Of a stretch of 64,000 nt of DNA, positions 19,215 to 27,738 are shown one piece after another; positions within the stretch are counted from its first letter, which is position 1; each line of letters starts with the position of its first letter. The position numbers and the translations under genes are program-made. Under the pieces are notes generated by a model, which worked only from the letters and a program-made list of their open reading frames with translations, made no database searches and was not told the origin of the DNA. This DNA is from CAWFLT01 sp963816795 (GTDB lineage: Bacteria > Acidobacteriota > Vicinamibacteria > Vicinamibacterales > SCN-69-37): contig CAWFLT010000006.1 of the NCBI GenBank assembly GCA_963816795.1, forward strand, positions 620,001-684,000, read 5' to 3'.

Positions 19215-19324
19215 GTGTCGCTCAGTACCGGAAGGACTCTCGGCCACTACTGCATCCTCCGCCATCTCGGCGCGGGCGGACGCCCTTGGCTCGCGTTGTG
19301 GTTCAGCGCGAGCTTCGGCGAAGT
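19215..19324 (+). pseudogene. Ser/Thr kinase N-terminal stub
   Basis: From GTG 19215 the frame reads VSLSTGRTLGHYCILRHLGA then GG, the standard start of an acidobacterial Ser/Thr kinase up to the glycine-rich loop, after which the similarity stops (RPWLALWFSASFGEV). Only about 22 residues of kinase remain. It lies directly before a second truncated kinase. Confidence 0.45.
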
Positions 19325-19345
19325 CGCGCCGTAGCCCGCGAGGAC

Positions 19346-20484
19346 TTGACCGTGGTGGGAAGAACGGTCGGCCCGTATCAAGTCCTCGCCAAGCTCGGCG
19401 CCGGCGGAATGGGCGAGGTCTACCGGGCCCTCGACACCAGGCTCGGCCGGGACGTCGCGCTCAAAGTCCTGCCACCGGCGCTTGCGAACGATCCGGCCCG
19501 CATCGAGCGCTTCAAGCGCGAAGCGCGCGTGGTCGCGTCACTCAACCACCCACATATCGTCACCCTGTACTCAGTCGAAGAGGCCGACGGCATCCATTTC
19601 CTGACGATGGAGCTCGTCGAGGGAGAGACGTTGGAGGGCCGATTGCCGCCTGATGGGTTGCCTGTGGCGCGATCTATTTCAAACGTGCGCTGGCGATCGT
19701 GCCCACGCATGCCAGGGCGCTCTGCCAGTACGGCAGGATGCAGTACATCCTGGCAAATCTCGGCGTGATTCCGAGAGAGGAGGCCGAGACAAAGGGCCGG
19801 CAACTCGTCATGGCCGCGCTGGCCGCCGACGATCGGGCGGCGGAGATTCATACCGCGATCAGCCAGATCTTTCTGTACATCGACGACGATTTCGCCTCGG
19901 CCAGCCGTCACGCCGATCGCGCGGTCGCGCTGAATCCGGCGTACGCCGAAGGACTTCGCGCCCAAAGCATCGTCCGCAAGATCGAGGGGCGGTTCGACGA
20001 AGCGGTCGACGCGGCACGCGCGTCAGTCGCAATCGCCTCTACTCCCGGCTTTTGGAATGGCCTTGGGGAAACCCTGCTTGCGGCGGGAAGGACCGCAGAG
20101 GCCGTCGACTTTCGGATCGCGCACCTGCGCGCCACGGGACGCGGGGAGCGGGCGGCACAGCTGCAGGAAGAGGCGGGCAGCCTCGGCCCGGATGCGGCTC
20201 GCCGGCGCGATCTCCTGCGTGAGGTGGAGCAACTGGTCGCCGAGGCCGGCCGGAACGATCCGTTCGAGCATGGCCAGACCAGGACCATCGCGGATCGCCT
20301 GATCGTTGCGTATGCCGAACTCGGCGATTGGACCAATGCCGTGACGTGGGTCGAGCGCTCGTATGCGCATCGGCCAGGCCGGCTCCGGCGCGTGCTCATG
20401 GACCTCCCGATCAATCGAGAGGGCTTGGCCAGCGATCGACGATACGCGCGGCTCCTGCGGGTGGCAGGGCTCGAGGGACTCTGA
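19346..20484 (+). pseudogene. Ser/Thr protein kinase-TPR gene with internal deletion
   Basis: From TTG 19346 or GTG 19352 the kinase N-lobe is present: GPYQVLAKLGAGGMGEVYRA, the VAIK-equivalent DVALKVL, REARVVASLNHPHIVTLYSV and ELVEGETLEGRLPPDGLPVA. Everything from the catalytic loop (HRD) onward is missing. At about 19672 the text jumps, one frame over, into a TPR domain (AIYFKRALAIVPTHARALCQ) that continues with normal C-terminal repeats to the stop at 20484 (AVALNPAYAEGLRAQSIVRK, VTWVERSYAHRPGRL). The junction sits in GTGGCGCGATC, so a deletion through a short GCG match is plausible. Catalysis is impossible. Confidence 0.75.
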
Positions 20485-20661
20485 CGACTCACTGCGCCGG
20501 CGTTCCCCGCACCAAATAGCCCGGTGGAGCCTCCGCCGCCGGAGGTGTGTCCCCCACCCGGCACGTCACGATTGCGTTCCAGCAGGCATGGGCAGGGATC
20601 GCGAGCCCAGGCACTGCGATCGCGAAGTACAACGCTCTTGACCAGGTGGGCAGAAGGCCGG

Positions 20662-22059
20662 CTACCTCACCGTGAACACGCCAAGCGCCGAGGCCATCGT
20701 GTAAATCCCCAGCGCGGCGATGGCGATGGTGCTCAGCACCAGCAGCAGGTGAAACCATCGGCCGCCAAACAGGCGGCTGTCCGTCTCCGTCCGCCGCAGG
20801 TACCAGGTGGCCACGAGGACTGCGATGAGGAAGACGCCCGTCATGACGCCGCCGATCTGAATCATCAGTACCGGCTGCGAGAGGAGCAGAGACGAGACGC
20901 CCCAGACGATCGGCAAGGCCACGATGAACCGGCGGAACCAGCGAGTCCTCACCGCGGGATTGCTCCAGTCCACGAGACCAACCGTCGAAAGGAAGTTCGT
21001 GTACATCCGCGCGTGCGCTGGAATGGCGGCCCAGAGCGTCGAGCCGAGGACGGCAATCGCCCCGACCAGGAACACGACCGTGACCCACGTGCCGAGCGCG
21101 TCCGTGTACATGCGCGACAGCGTCGTGATCATCGCGTTGCCGCGCGGCATCAGCCCCTGCGGGTGGAGCACGGCCGCACCCATCATGAAGAACGCGACCG
21201 TCGCAAAGGTGTAGATGACCATCGACAGCGCCGCGTCCTTGTACATCACGCGAATCCAGCCGCGAGCGCGCCGCACCCAGGCTTCGCTGCCGTCGTTCGG
21301 GCCCGTCCACCGCGCGTAGCCCTTCTCGAGACACCAGTAGTTATAGGCCGCGATCTCGTCCGCCCCTACGCCGGTAATCCCGAACATCGCCACGGCCGGG
21401 CCGAGCGCTTCGACCGGCAGGCCGAAAGTGAAGCCGCGAGCGATATCGGCCAGGGAGTACCGCCACGGACTCCAGGGCAGCCCGAAGGCGATGGCTGTCG
21501 TCACGAGCGAGAACGCCGCCACCATCCAGAACGCGCCCTTCTCGACGAGCGAATAGCGGTTCGAGTACAAGAGCGCGATTGTCACGACGACGACGATGAC
21601 GTGCCAGATGGCGCGGGACGGGTCCTGCAACGGATCGCCGCCGATCGGAAACAGGATGCTGAAGGCGATGGCCGTGCCTCCGACGATGCCGCTCAGCTGA
21701 AGCACCTTGGACGCCACCATCACGACAAAGAGCCAATTGATCCAGCCGGCTCTGCCGAACTTGGGCGGCACGCGATTGAAGCCGGCCAGCGCCGGCGTTC
21801 CGGTGGCAATCGTCCACCGGGCAAACTCCACCTGGATGGCCACCTTGACAAGACAACTGACGAGCACAAACCAGAGCAGGACGAAACCCACTTGCGCACC
21901 GGCCGTTGTCGTCGCAATCAGTTCGCCCGACCCGACAATCGAAGCGCTCAGAATCAGCCCTGGACCGAGGTAGCGAAGGCTGCCGGCCCAGCCGACTGGA
22001 GGCTCTCTGATCGCGGCGCGATCGAGCGCGTAGGGGTCCGTTGCGTTCCACTCGACCAT
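20662..22059 (-). CDS. Divergent Nramp-family divalent metal transporter homologue
   Basis: 465 residues with about eleven membrane helices. Nramp-type features are LGPGLILSASIVGSGELIAT in helix 1 (residues 31-50) and FGITGVGADEIAAYNYW in helix 6 (226-242). In classical Nramp proteins these helices carry DPGN and MPH motifs that bind Mn/Fe; here the equivalents are IVGSGE and GADEIA, so the ion may differ (Mg or another substrate) or transport may be altered. The start MVEWNATDPYALDRAAI is supported by length. It stands alone, convergent with the kinase remnant. Confidence 0.78.
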   Translation of the reverse strand: MVEWNATDPYALDRAAIREPPVGWAGSLRYLGPGLILSASIVGSGELIATTTAGAQVGFVLLWFVLVSCLVKVAIQVEFARWTIATGTPALAGFNRVPPKFGRAGWINWLFVVMVASKVLQLSGIVGGTAIAFSILFPIGGDPLQDPSRAIWHVIVVVVTIALLYSNRYSLVEKGAFWMVAAFSLVTTAIAFGLPWSPWRYSLADIARGFTFGLPVEALGPAVAMFGITGVGADEIAAYNYWCLEKGYARWTGPNDGSEAWVRRARGWIRVMYKDAALSMVIYTFATVAFFMMGAAVLHPQGLMPRGNAMITTLSRMYTDALGTWVTVVFLVGAIAVLGSTLWAAIPAHARMYTNFLSTVGLVDWSNPAVRTRWFRRFIVALPIVWGVSSLLLSQPVLMIQIGGVMTGVFLIAVLVATWYLRRTETDSRLFGGRWFHLLLVLSTIAIAALGIYTMASALGVFTVR

Positions 22060-22241
22060 GGGGAGCGCAGCTTACAGGAAGGGCGGCTCGGTGCGAGCGC
22101 TTCAGCAGCGACGGCCGGGCGCCGGACGCCACGGGCGAGCGCGGTTGACTGGAAAGCTGCAGGCCTGCGGCGAGGGCACGCGAGGAGCGGCAGCGTGCCG
22201 CCCCTCCCCGCGTGTCTGCAGGCGTCAGCCTGTCACCTGGC

Positions 22242-22466
22242 TCACTCCCGAGCTTTGGCGGCCAGGCGCTTCGCCGCCGCCAATTTGAGTACGGCCCGCC
22301 GCACCTTGACCCGGGCGACTGCGCGGCGAACAGCGGCGCGACGCACGACGCGCTTGGTCGCGCGGACGCGGCGTGCCACCTTGCGGCCGGTGCGACGCAC
22401 CTTGCGGGCGACGCGACGGGTCTTCCGTCTGACGATGCGAGCGGCTCTTCGTCGTGTTACGGGCAT
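22242..22466 (-). CDS. Small Arg/Lys-rich basic protein
   Basis: 74 residues, about half Arg or Lys plus many Ala/Val (ARIVRRKTRRVARKVRRTGR, KVRRAVLKLAAAKRLAAKAR). A strong ribosome site GGAGG seven bases before the ATG supports expression. The pattern resembles protamine or H1-tail-like nucleic acid-binding peptides; no fold can be assigned. The gene stands alone behind the Nramp-type gene. Confidence 0.65.
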   Translation of the reverse strand: MPVTRRRAARIVRRKTRRVARKVRRTGRKVARRVRATKRVVRRAAVRRAVARVKVRRAVLKLAAAKRLAAKARE

Positions 22467-22578
22467 GCGTTACCTCCATGGTCTGCACGGTCGCGAGTCC
22501 ACACCAATGCGGCGTTCTCGCCGAATGGCACGGAATGCCGCGACATCTCGCGGGAGCAACTGGCGATCGAGATGATTC

Positions 22579-22800
22579 GTGGCCAAATATTCACTCGCGA
22601 ACGTGCAACGTGACCCAACGCAGCAGGTCGCGTACCAACTATCGCTTCTCCGGCATCAGCGTCACCTGGACGTGGTTGGCCGGGTCGAGATACACGCTCT
22701 GATACCGGTGCTGTACTATCGCGACGTGCGCCAAGCCGTCGAGTGGCTCACAACAGGCCTGCCATTCACCGAACGTCTCCGCATCGCCAGGCGCCGGTGA
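22579..22800 (+). pseudogene. VOC (glyoxalase-like) family N-terminal fragment
   Basis: The end of this short frame reads LIPVLYYRDVRQAVEWLTTG then LPFTERLRIA, the usual first strand and helix of a VOC/glyoxalase-resistance domain protein. After RIA it stops (RRR, TGA), so only about 35 of the expected 130 or so residues remain. The 5' part has no recognisable relation. Probably a decayed or truncated gene next to the AlkD-like gene. Confidence 0.4.
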
Positions 22801-22846
22801 GCGACATGCCGTGATCCCGCATTCAGGACTCATGGAGGCGACAGAC

Positions 22847-23518
22847 ATGGCCATGACTCTCAAGGACACTCTCGCGCAGTTGGAGTCTCTCGGCGACGAG
22901 AAGCGCCGTGCGCACAACAAGAAGGCTGGCGCTGGGGACAATCAGTTCGGCGTCCCGATGGGTGACATCCGAAAGCTCGCCGCGAAGATCAAGACCAACG
23001 ACAAGTTGGCGAGCGCTCTCTGGAACACCGGGAACATCGATGCCCGGCTCCTGGCCATCCTCCTGATCAAGCCCAACACACTGTCTCGCGACGAGATGGA
23101 TCGAATGGTGCGGTCCGCCAATTTTTCTGGACTCGCAGATTGGCTGAACTCCTATGTTGTCAAGAACCACCCCGACAAGGAGACGCTCCGCCAGGCATGG
23201 ATGGAAGACGATGACCCGTGGGCCGCGCGCGCCGGATGGAGCCTGACGTCAGAGCGAATCGCCAAGCGTCCGGACGGGCTCGATGTGCCAGCGCTTCTGG
23301 ATCGGATCGAGTCCGAAATGGGGACAGCTGCGCCGGAAGTGCAATGGACGATGAACTCGTGTCTTGCAACAATCGGTATTCACTTCTCCCAGCATCGCAA
23401 GCGCGCCATCGCTATCGGCGAAAAGTTGGGCGTCTATCGCGACTATCCGGTCTCCAGGGGTTGCACCTCTCCGTTCGCCCCGATCTGGATCAACGAAATG
23501 GTGCGTCGGCAAAGCTGA
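22847..23518 (+). CDS. AlkD-like DNA alkylation repair HEAT-repeat protein
   Basis: 223 residues from ATG 22847, chosen because GGAGG lies nine bases upstream; in-frame ATGs at 22811 and 22832 are less likely. HEAT-like helical repeats are seen in FGVPMGDIRKLAAKIKTNDK, LASALWNTGNIDARLLAILL and SGLADWLNSYVVKNHPDK, matching the DNA alkylation repair family. The best studied member, AlkD, excises bulky or cationic alkylated bases without base flipping. Whether this protein has glycosylase activity cannot be read from the sequence; many relatives are uncharacterised. No operon partner is evident. Confidence 0.8.
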   Translation: MAMTLKDTLAQLESLGDEKRRAHNKKAGAGDNQFGVPMGDIRKLAAKIKTNDKLASALWNTGNIDARLLAILLIKPNTLSRDEMDRMVRSANFSGLADWLNSYVVKNHPDKETLRQAWMEDDDPWAARAGWSLTSERIAKRPDGLDVPALLDRIESEMGTAAPEVQWTMNSCLATIGIHFSQHRKRAIAIGEKLGVYRDYPVSRGCTSPFAPIWINEMVRRQS

Positions 23519-23568
23519 CCAATCGACAACGCCTCGTCGCGATCGCGTAGACGAGGTTGAGAAGGCGG

Positions 23569-25260
23569 CTAAGCCCGGCGCACGGCCGGAACCGCACCTT
23601 TCAGGACGAATCGCTGCCGGGCTTCGTGATACGCGGGATCTGGGCCGAAGAAGTTCTCCGACATGCGGGCGAGCTCTTCGGCGCGGTAGGCGGCGAGCGG
23701 CTTGCGGTGCTCGTCGGCCTGCCTCCGTTCCCGCTTGGCCGCAAGCATCGCCGTGAAGTCGCGGTGGTGCGCCAGCTCCTCCGCCCGGCGAACGACACCC
23801 GCCTCGAACTCGCGGGCGTCGTGACCGAAGGCCTCGTCGACCAGGTTGAGCTCTCCGGCGTAACGCGCGCTGATGGCCCTCAGTCCGTCGGTGAGCTCGC
23901 GCGCCGTCCGCGTGCCGACACGCCGAGGGAGCGTGTAGGTCCAGTACTCCGAGCCGTAGAGTCCGCCCATGCCTTTGTAATAAGGATTCAGCACGACGCC
24001 GTTGCGGGCGTACACCCGGTCGGCAGCCAGCGCCATCATGGCGCCGCCCGCTCCGGCGTTGCCGCGGAGCGCCGACACGACCAGGTGCGAGGGCGTCTCG
24101 AGAACGTCGAGCACGAGATCGTCGATCGCGTTGATGTTCGCCCACGACTCGGCGGCGGGGTCGGGGGCCGCCTCGATCGTGTTGAGGTGAATGCCGTTCG
24201 AGAAGTAGTGACGGCCCCCCAGCAGCACGATGACCTTGGTGTCCGCGGCGCGTGCGCGTCGAAAGGCCTCGCGCAACCGGCGGCACTGCCGGGTGCTCAT
24301 CGCACCGTTGTAGAAGTCGAAGGCGAGATAGCCGACACCGTTTCGTTCCGAATACACGATGTCGCGGAGGGTCCGATAGTCGTTGGCGTCGGCCGGCGCG
24401 ATCGGACGTTCGGGAACGCCCTCGAGCCGCGGGCCCAGCACTTGTGCAGCCGGGAGCTTGATGCCGGCATACGGGCCGAGGCTCTTCGCCTTCAGGTGGC
24501 TGACCCAGAGCGCGCCGTCCACCGTGCCGATGCAGACGGCTCCTTCGCGCTGCGCGAGGAACTGGCCGGGAGCGCCGCGCAGACGATCCTCTTCGTGCGC
24601 ACCGTACAGGTAGATCTCCTCGCCGAACAGCGTCGTATCGAGAACGCCGGGACTGCTGTCGGCCGCCCGGATCCTCCGGACGATCCGGGCTGTCGGGTCG
24701 CTGGACCAGTCGATGGCGCGGTCGGCCTGTTTCATCGCCGGCCTGAGCGTGCCCCTGACATCGGGGCGGCGGTCGTCGAGGGCTTCCGGCTCGAACCCGC
24801 CGCGCTCGTATCGCGCGAGCGCCGCCAGCACCGCGGCCACGGCGGCCTCGGTCACGGCGCCGCGATAGACGCCGCTCTTGGTGGCGGGCCGCTTCGGCAG
24901 CGGAAACTCCTGCGCGGCCCAGATCGGCCCCGCATCCATCTCCGCGACGGCCTGCAGGACCGTCACGCCCCACGACGGCTCGCCGAGCTCGATCGCCCAG
25001 TCGAGCGACGATGGCCCCCGGTCGCCCTTGATGCCCGGGTGCACGATGAGGCAGATGTGCCGCTGCCAAATCGCCCGTGGAATCGGTTTCTTGAGCATCG
25101 GCGCGACGATGAGGTCCGGCTGCTCGGTGTTGACCGCCGTGCCCAGCGCCTCGTCGCTGGTCGCCAGATGCACCGCGACGGTGTGGCCGCGGTCGGCCAG
25201 CTCGACCTGCAGGCGCTGGCTCAGGCTGTTGTGAGCGCTCGTGATGAACAGAATGTGCAC
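23569..25260 (-). CDS. hypX: HypX/HoxX-type hydrogenase maturation protein (formyltransferase + enoyl-CoA hydratase fold)
   Basis: 563 residues, the usual HypX length, from GTG 25260 with AGGAG ten bases upstream. The N-terminal half is a formyl-THF-transferase-like domain (HPGIKGDRGPSSLDWAIELG, residues 74-93, and SWGVTVLQAVAEMDAGPIWA). The C-terminal half, from about residue 300, is a crotonase fold (VIVLLGGRHYFSNGIHLNTI, ALRGNAGAGGAMMALAADRV). Characterised HypX makes CO for the [NiFe]-hydrogenase centre from a one-carbon donor. No hydrogenase subunit or hypA-F gene is in the window, so it is isolated here. It converges on the AlkD-like gene. Confidence 0.88.
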   Translation of the reverse strand: MHILFITSAHNSLSQRLQVELADRGHTVAVHLATSDEALGTAVNTEQPDLIVAPMLKKPIPRAIWQRHICLIVHPGIKGDRGPSSLDWAIELGEPSWGVTVLQAVAEMDAGPIWAAQEFPLPKRPATKSGVYRGAVTEAAVAAVLAALARYERGGFEPEALDDRRPDVRGTLRPAMKQADRAIDWSSDPTARIVRRIRAADSSPGVLDTTLFGEEIYLYGAHEEDRLRGAPGQFLAQREGAVCIGTVDGALWVSHLKAKSLGPYAGIKLPAAQVLGPRLEGVPERPIAPADANDYRTLRDIVYSERNGVGYLAFDFYNGAMSTRQCRRLREAFRRARAADTKVIVLLGGRHYFSNGIHLNTIEAAPDPAAESWANINAIDDLVLDVLETPSHLVVSALRGNAGAGGAMMALAADRVYARNGVVLNPYYKGMGGLYGSEYWTYTLPRRVGTRTARELTDGLRAISARYAGELNLVDEAFGHDAREFEAGVVRRAEELAHHRDFTAMLAAKRERRQADEHRKPLAAYRAEELARMSENFFGPDPAYHEARQRFVLKGAVPAVRRA

Positions 25261-25329
25261 GTCCTACGGACTCCTGCCCTTTTTCCTGATCGCGTCGAAC
25301 GGGCCAGAAGTTGGACATATGCTGTTCGC

Positions 25330-25785
25330 ATGTGCACGCGCGCCTTTGCGGTGGCACTGAGCCTGCTCGCGCTCGGCTGTGAGAAGCCCTCTTCGACGAC
25401 CCCATCCGGTTCCACAGCAACCGTCCGCATCGTGTTCATGGGTGCGACAGCGCGCCGCACCGATCTCCCGGCGTCAGCGCAAGCGTGCGTCAACGGGGTC
25501 GGCACGACACACACGCATCCGAGCTGGCGCAGCTTCGCGACCGTTCCGATGCCGCCAGTTCCTCCGGATCGATACGAGATCTCGTTCACGGATGTCCCCG
25601 TCGACACGCGCGTGTCCTTCAGGGTGAACGATCAGAACGCGTGCGACGAGAATCCGACGGGGGCAGTGACGCGAAATGTGTTCGCGAATAACGTCCGGTT
25701 GATCCAGAACACCACCACGCCCGGTAACGGCGACGAACCGGGTTTCGCGTTCAGCATCGCTCCGAACGGCGCGATCAGTCAGTGA
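25330..25785 (+). CDS. Hypothetical lipoprotein
   Basis: 151 residues from ATG 25330. A lipoprotein signal with lipobox LALGC (Cys 17) is followed by a Ser/Thr-rich linker (EKPSSTTPSGSTATV) and a single beta-rich domain (VRIVFMGATARRTDLPASAQ, YEISFTDVPVDTRVSFRVND). Two further cysteines (QACVNG, QNACDE) may form a disulfide. Family unknown. It is divergent from hypX with 69 bases between starts, and ends before a strong hairpin. Confidence 0.72.
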   Translation: MCTRAFAVALSLLALGCEKPSSTTPSGSTATVRIVFMGATARRTDLPASAQACVNGVGTTHTHPSWRSFATVPMPPVPPDRYEISFTDVPVDTRVSFRVNDQNACDENPTGAVTRNVFANNVRLIQNTTTPGNGDEPGFAFSIAPNGAISQ

Positions 25786-25903
25786 TGAGTCGTGCTCGCG
25801 GCGCGACGGCGGCGCAAGGACTTCCGGCGCAATCTCGGGACTCCCCTGTCCCGCGAACGGAACGCCGGTAAGGGTCACGCTCCGAGTGGAGTGACGGAAA
25901 CAC

Positions 25904-25937
25904 GCACCGCGAACCGGACGCGGCCGGTTCGCGGTGC
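25904..25937. terminator. 14-bp-stem hairpin between convergent genes
   Basis: Perfect stem GCACCGCGAACCGG (25904-25917) with its complement (25924-25937) and a 6-base loop, ten bases before the stop of the PhoX-like gene on the other strand. A weaker hairpin (GTCAC..CTCC gagt GGAGTGAC, about 25874-25895) precedes it. Confidence 0.7.
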
Positions 25938-25946
25938 GCTCCAGAA

Positions 25947-27421
25947 CTACAAGGCGCCGTCGCCCCACGGACCCCAGATCGCGAACGTCAGTCCTTCGTC
26001 GCCGGCCGCCGGCGGGTTGGTGCCGCCCGTCGCGCCCTGGCGGTTGACGAAGAGCGTGATGCGATCCCAGCGGCCGCCGAGCGGGTGGTGGTTGCCGCGA
26101 ATCTTGCGATCGTTCCACGCGGGTCGGCCTCGGCGAACGTCGCGCCGGCCCATTCGTAGTCGTTCTGCAGGTTCTTGCGCGAAGTCGAAGATCTCGCCGT
26201 CGAGCGTCACGCCGCGCATGAACTGCGTCGCCGCCACCGTCCTCGCAGAGCAGCAGCGCGCCCTGTGGCGAGACGGCGAGGTTGTCCGGGAAATCGAGCT
26301 CGAGCGACGCCGCTCGATTCGAAGATCAGCGTGAGCGTGCCGCCGTCGCCCTGCGGACGGAATTCCCAGACCGTGCCGAACGCCCGCGTTGCCGCCGCTC
26401 GTGTCGGCGAAGTACACGGCGCCGTTGCCCCACCAGCAGCCTTCGAGCCGGCGGAAGCGCGCGCCGCCCAGCGCACGGCCCTGGTTGAAGACGGCCGTCG
26501 CCGACGTGCCCGGCCGGATTCGGATTCGCGATGTCCACCCAGGTCACCGGCAGCGCGACGCCGATCGTCTGGTTGTTGCGCGCGTCGTACTGGAAGCGGT
26601 CCTCGATGGCCAGCATCTGCAGCTGGCCGCCGTCGACGAGGACGCCCGGCATTGTTCGGGATGAATCGGTAGAAGCCGCTCGTGCCCGCCGCCGCCGCTG
26701 TTGTCCTCGGTCTCGTAGACGATCCAGGTGTTCGGATCGACCGTGATCGCCTCGTGCGAGAACCGGCCCATCGACGGAATCGCCACCGCCGGCACCGAGC
26801 TATCCGCCCAGGCCGGGACGTCGAAGCAGTAGCCGTGCTGCTTGAGCCAGCCGGACGGCGTCCCGGCGTTGGTCTCTTCGCACGTGATCCAGGAGTCCCA
26901 CGGCGTGACGCCGCCGGCGCAGTTGACGGTGGTGCCGCTCAGGCTGATGAAGTCGCGCTCGAGCTCGCGGCGTGAACGGATTGACGACCAGCGTCGTCGT
27001 GCCGCCGCCGCCCCGGGCGTCGTAGGAATTGGCGTCGAGGGCCGTCGAGCCGCGCCGGGACCGTTGCGATCCTCGTGATTGCGGACGAGCCGGAACTTGC
27101 CGTCCGCCGTGTTGAACACGCCCATGCCGTCGTGCGCCAGCGGCACTGGTTGCCGTCCGACATCACGGCGCCGGCCGGACTGAACGTCCGGTACTGGAAA
27201 CCCTTCGGGCAGCGCGATGCGCATCGACGCCGTCGCGCAGGTCCGCCGACTGGCACGAGCGGACCGTACCCGCCCATCGCCTTTCGGGGCCGATCGGCGG
27301 CCACTGGCCGCCAGCAGGTTCAGGCTCCGCAGCGCGCAGGCACGCCGGCCAACGCGCCGGCAGTCGTCACTGCATTGCGGAGAAATGCCCGACGTTCAAG
27401 CCCTCGATTGATTGCGCTCAT
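25947..27421 (-). CDS. PhoX-like (DUF839) Tat-exported protein, frameshifted
   Basis: The start is ATG 27421 with GAGGAGG just upstream. The leader MSAINRGLERRAFLRNAVTT carries a twin-arginine motif (RRAFLR). The body, spread over several frames, has PWDSWITCEETNAGTPSGW, LKQHGYCFDVPAWADSSVPA, FSHEAITVDPNTWIVYETED and the closing DEGLTFAIWGPWGDGAL, all typical of the PhoX/DUF839 propeller family. Some members are Ca/Fe alkaline phosphatases; acidobacterial ones are mostly uncharacterised, so phosphatase activity is only possible. About 490 codons with eight or more single-base shifts between 27300 and 26120. The second inverted array lies upstream. Confidence 0.75.
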
Positions 27422-27570
27422 CGATCCTCCTCGTTTCACCCGTCACCCGCGGCCGCGCCGCGGCCAGAAGGCACAGTGTGCGAGGAAGGTTTGTCGCTGG
27501 CGTGATCACCATGAAAACTCGGTGCAAACAAACCGGCGAGGCTGGAGGCGTTTTCAGTGCAACGAAGCGT

Positions 27571-27738
27571 CGGTACGCTGGGTACGTTAGGTACGTTGGG
27601 TACGCCAGGTACAAGGAACGAGCTCTCGCTGCCATCATTCCTTCAGAAGATGACCAGCGGCAGTTCATTTCACGTACCCGTCGTCTCTCTCGTACCTGTC
27701 TGTACCTGTCGTACCTGTCGTACCCCTCGTACCCGTTC
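27571..27738. repeat. Inverted array of short GGTAC-type repeats
   Basis: Left half 27571-27613: four to five 9-10-base units around GGTACGTTG. Right half 27671-27738: seven or so units around CGTACCTGT, the complement. The spacer is about 57 bases. The right half ends on the SDR stop codon and the array sits between the SDR and PhoX-like genes (both minus strand). The rest of the 27422-27736 gap shows no gene. Confidence 0.72.

Noticed and set aside
20489..20661. C-terminal extension of the Nramp-type gene
   Set aside because: The open stretch reading YFAIAVPGLAIPAHACW is in another frame; the transporter already ends normally at 20662.
22639..22941. Minus-strand frame ending VYLDPANHVQVTLMPEKR
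   Set aside because: The tail looks protein-like but the N-terminal part does not, and it overlaps the AlkD gene start; too short to support.
23557..25329. Long plus-strand open frame opposite hypX
   Set aside because: Antisense shadow of hypX; only its last 151 codons (from 25330) show a lipoprotein signal and coding character.
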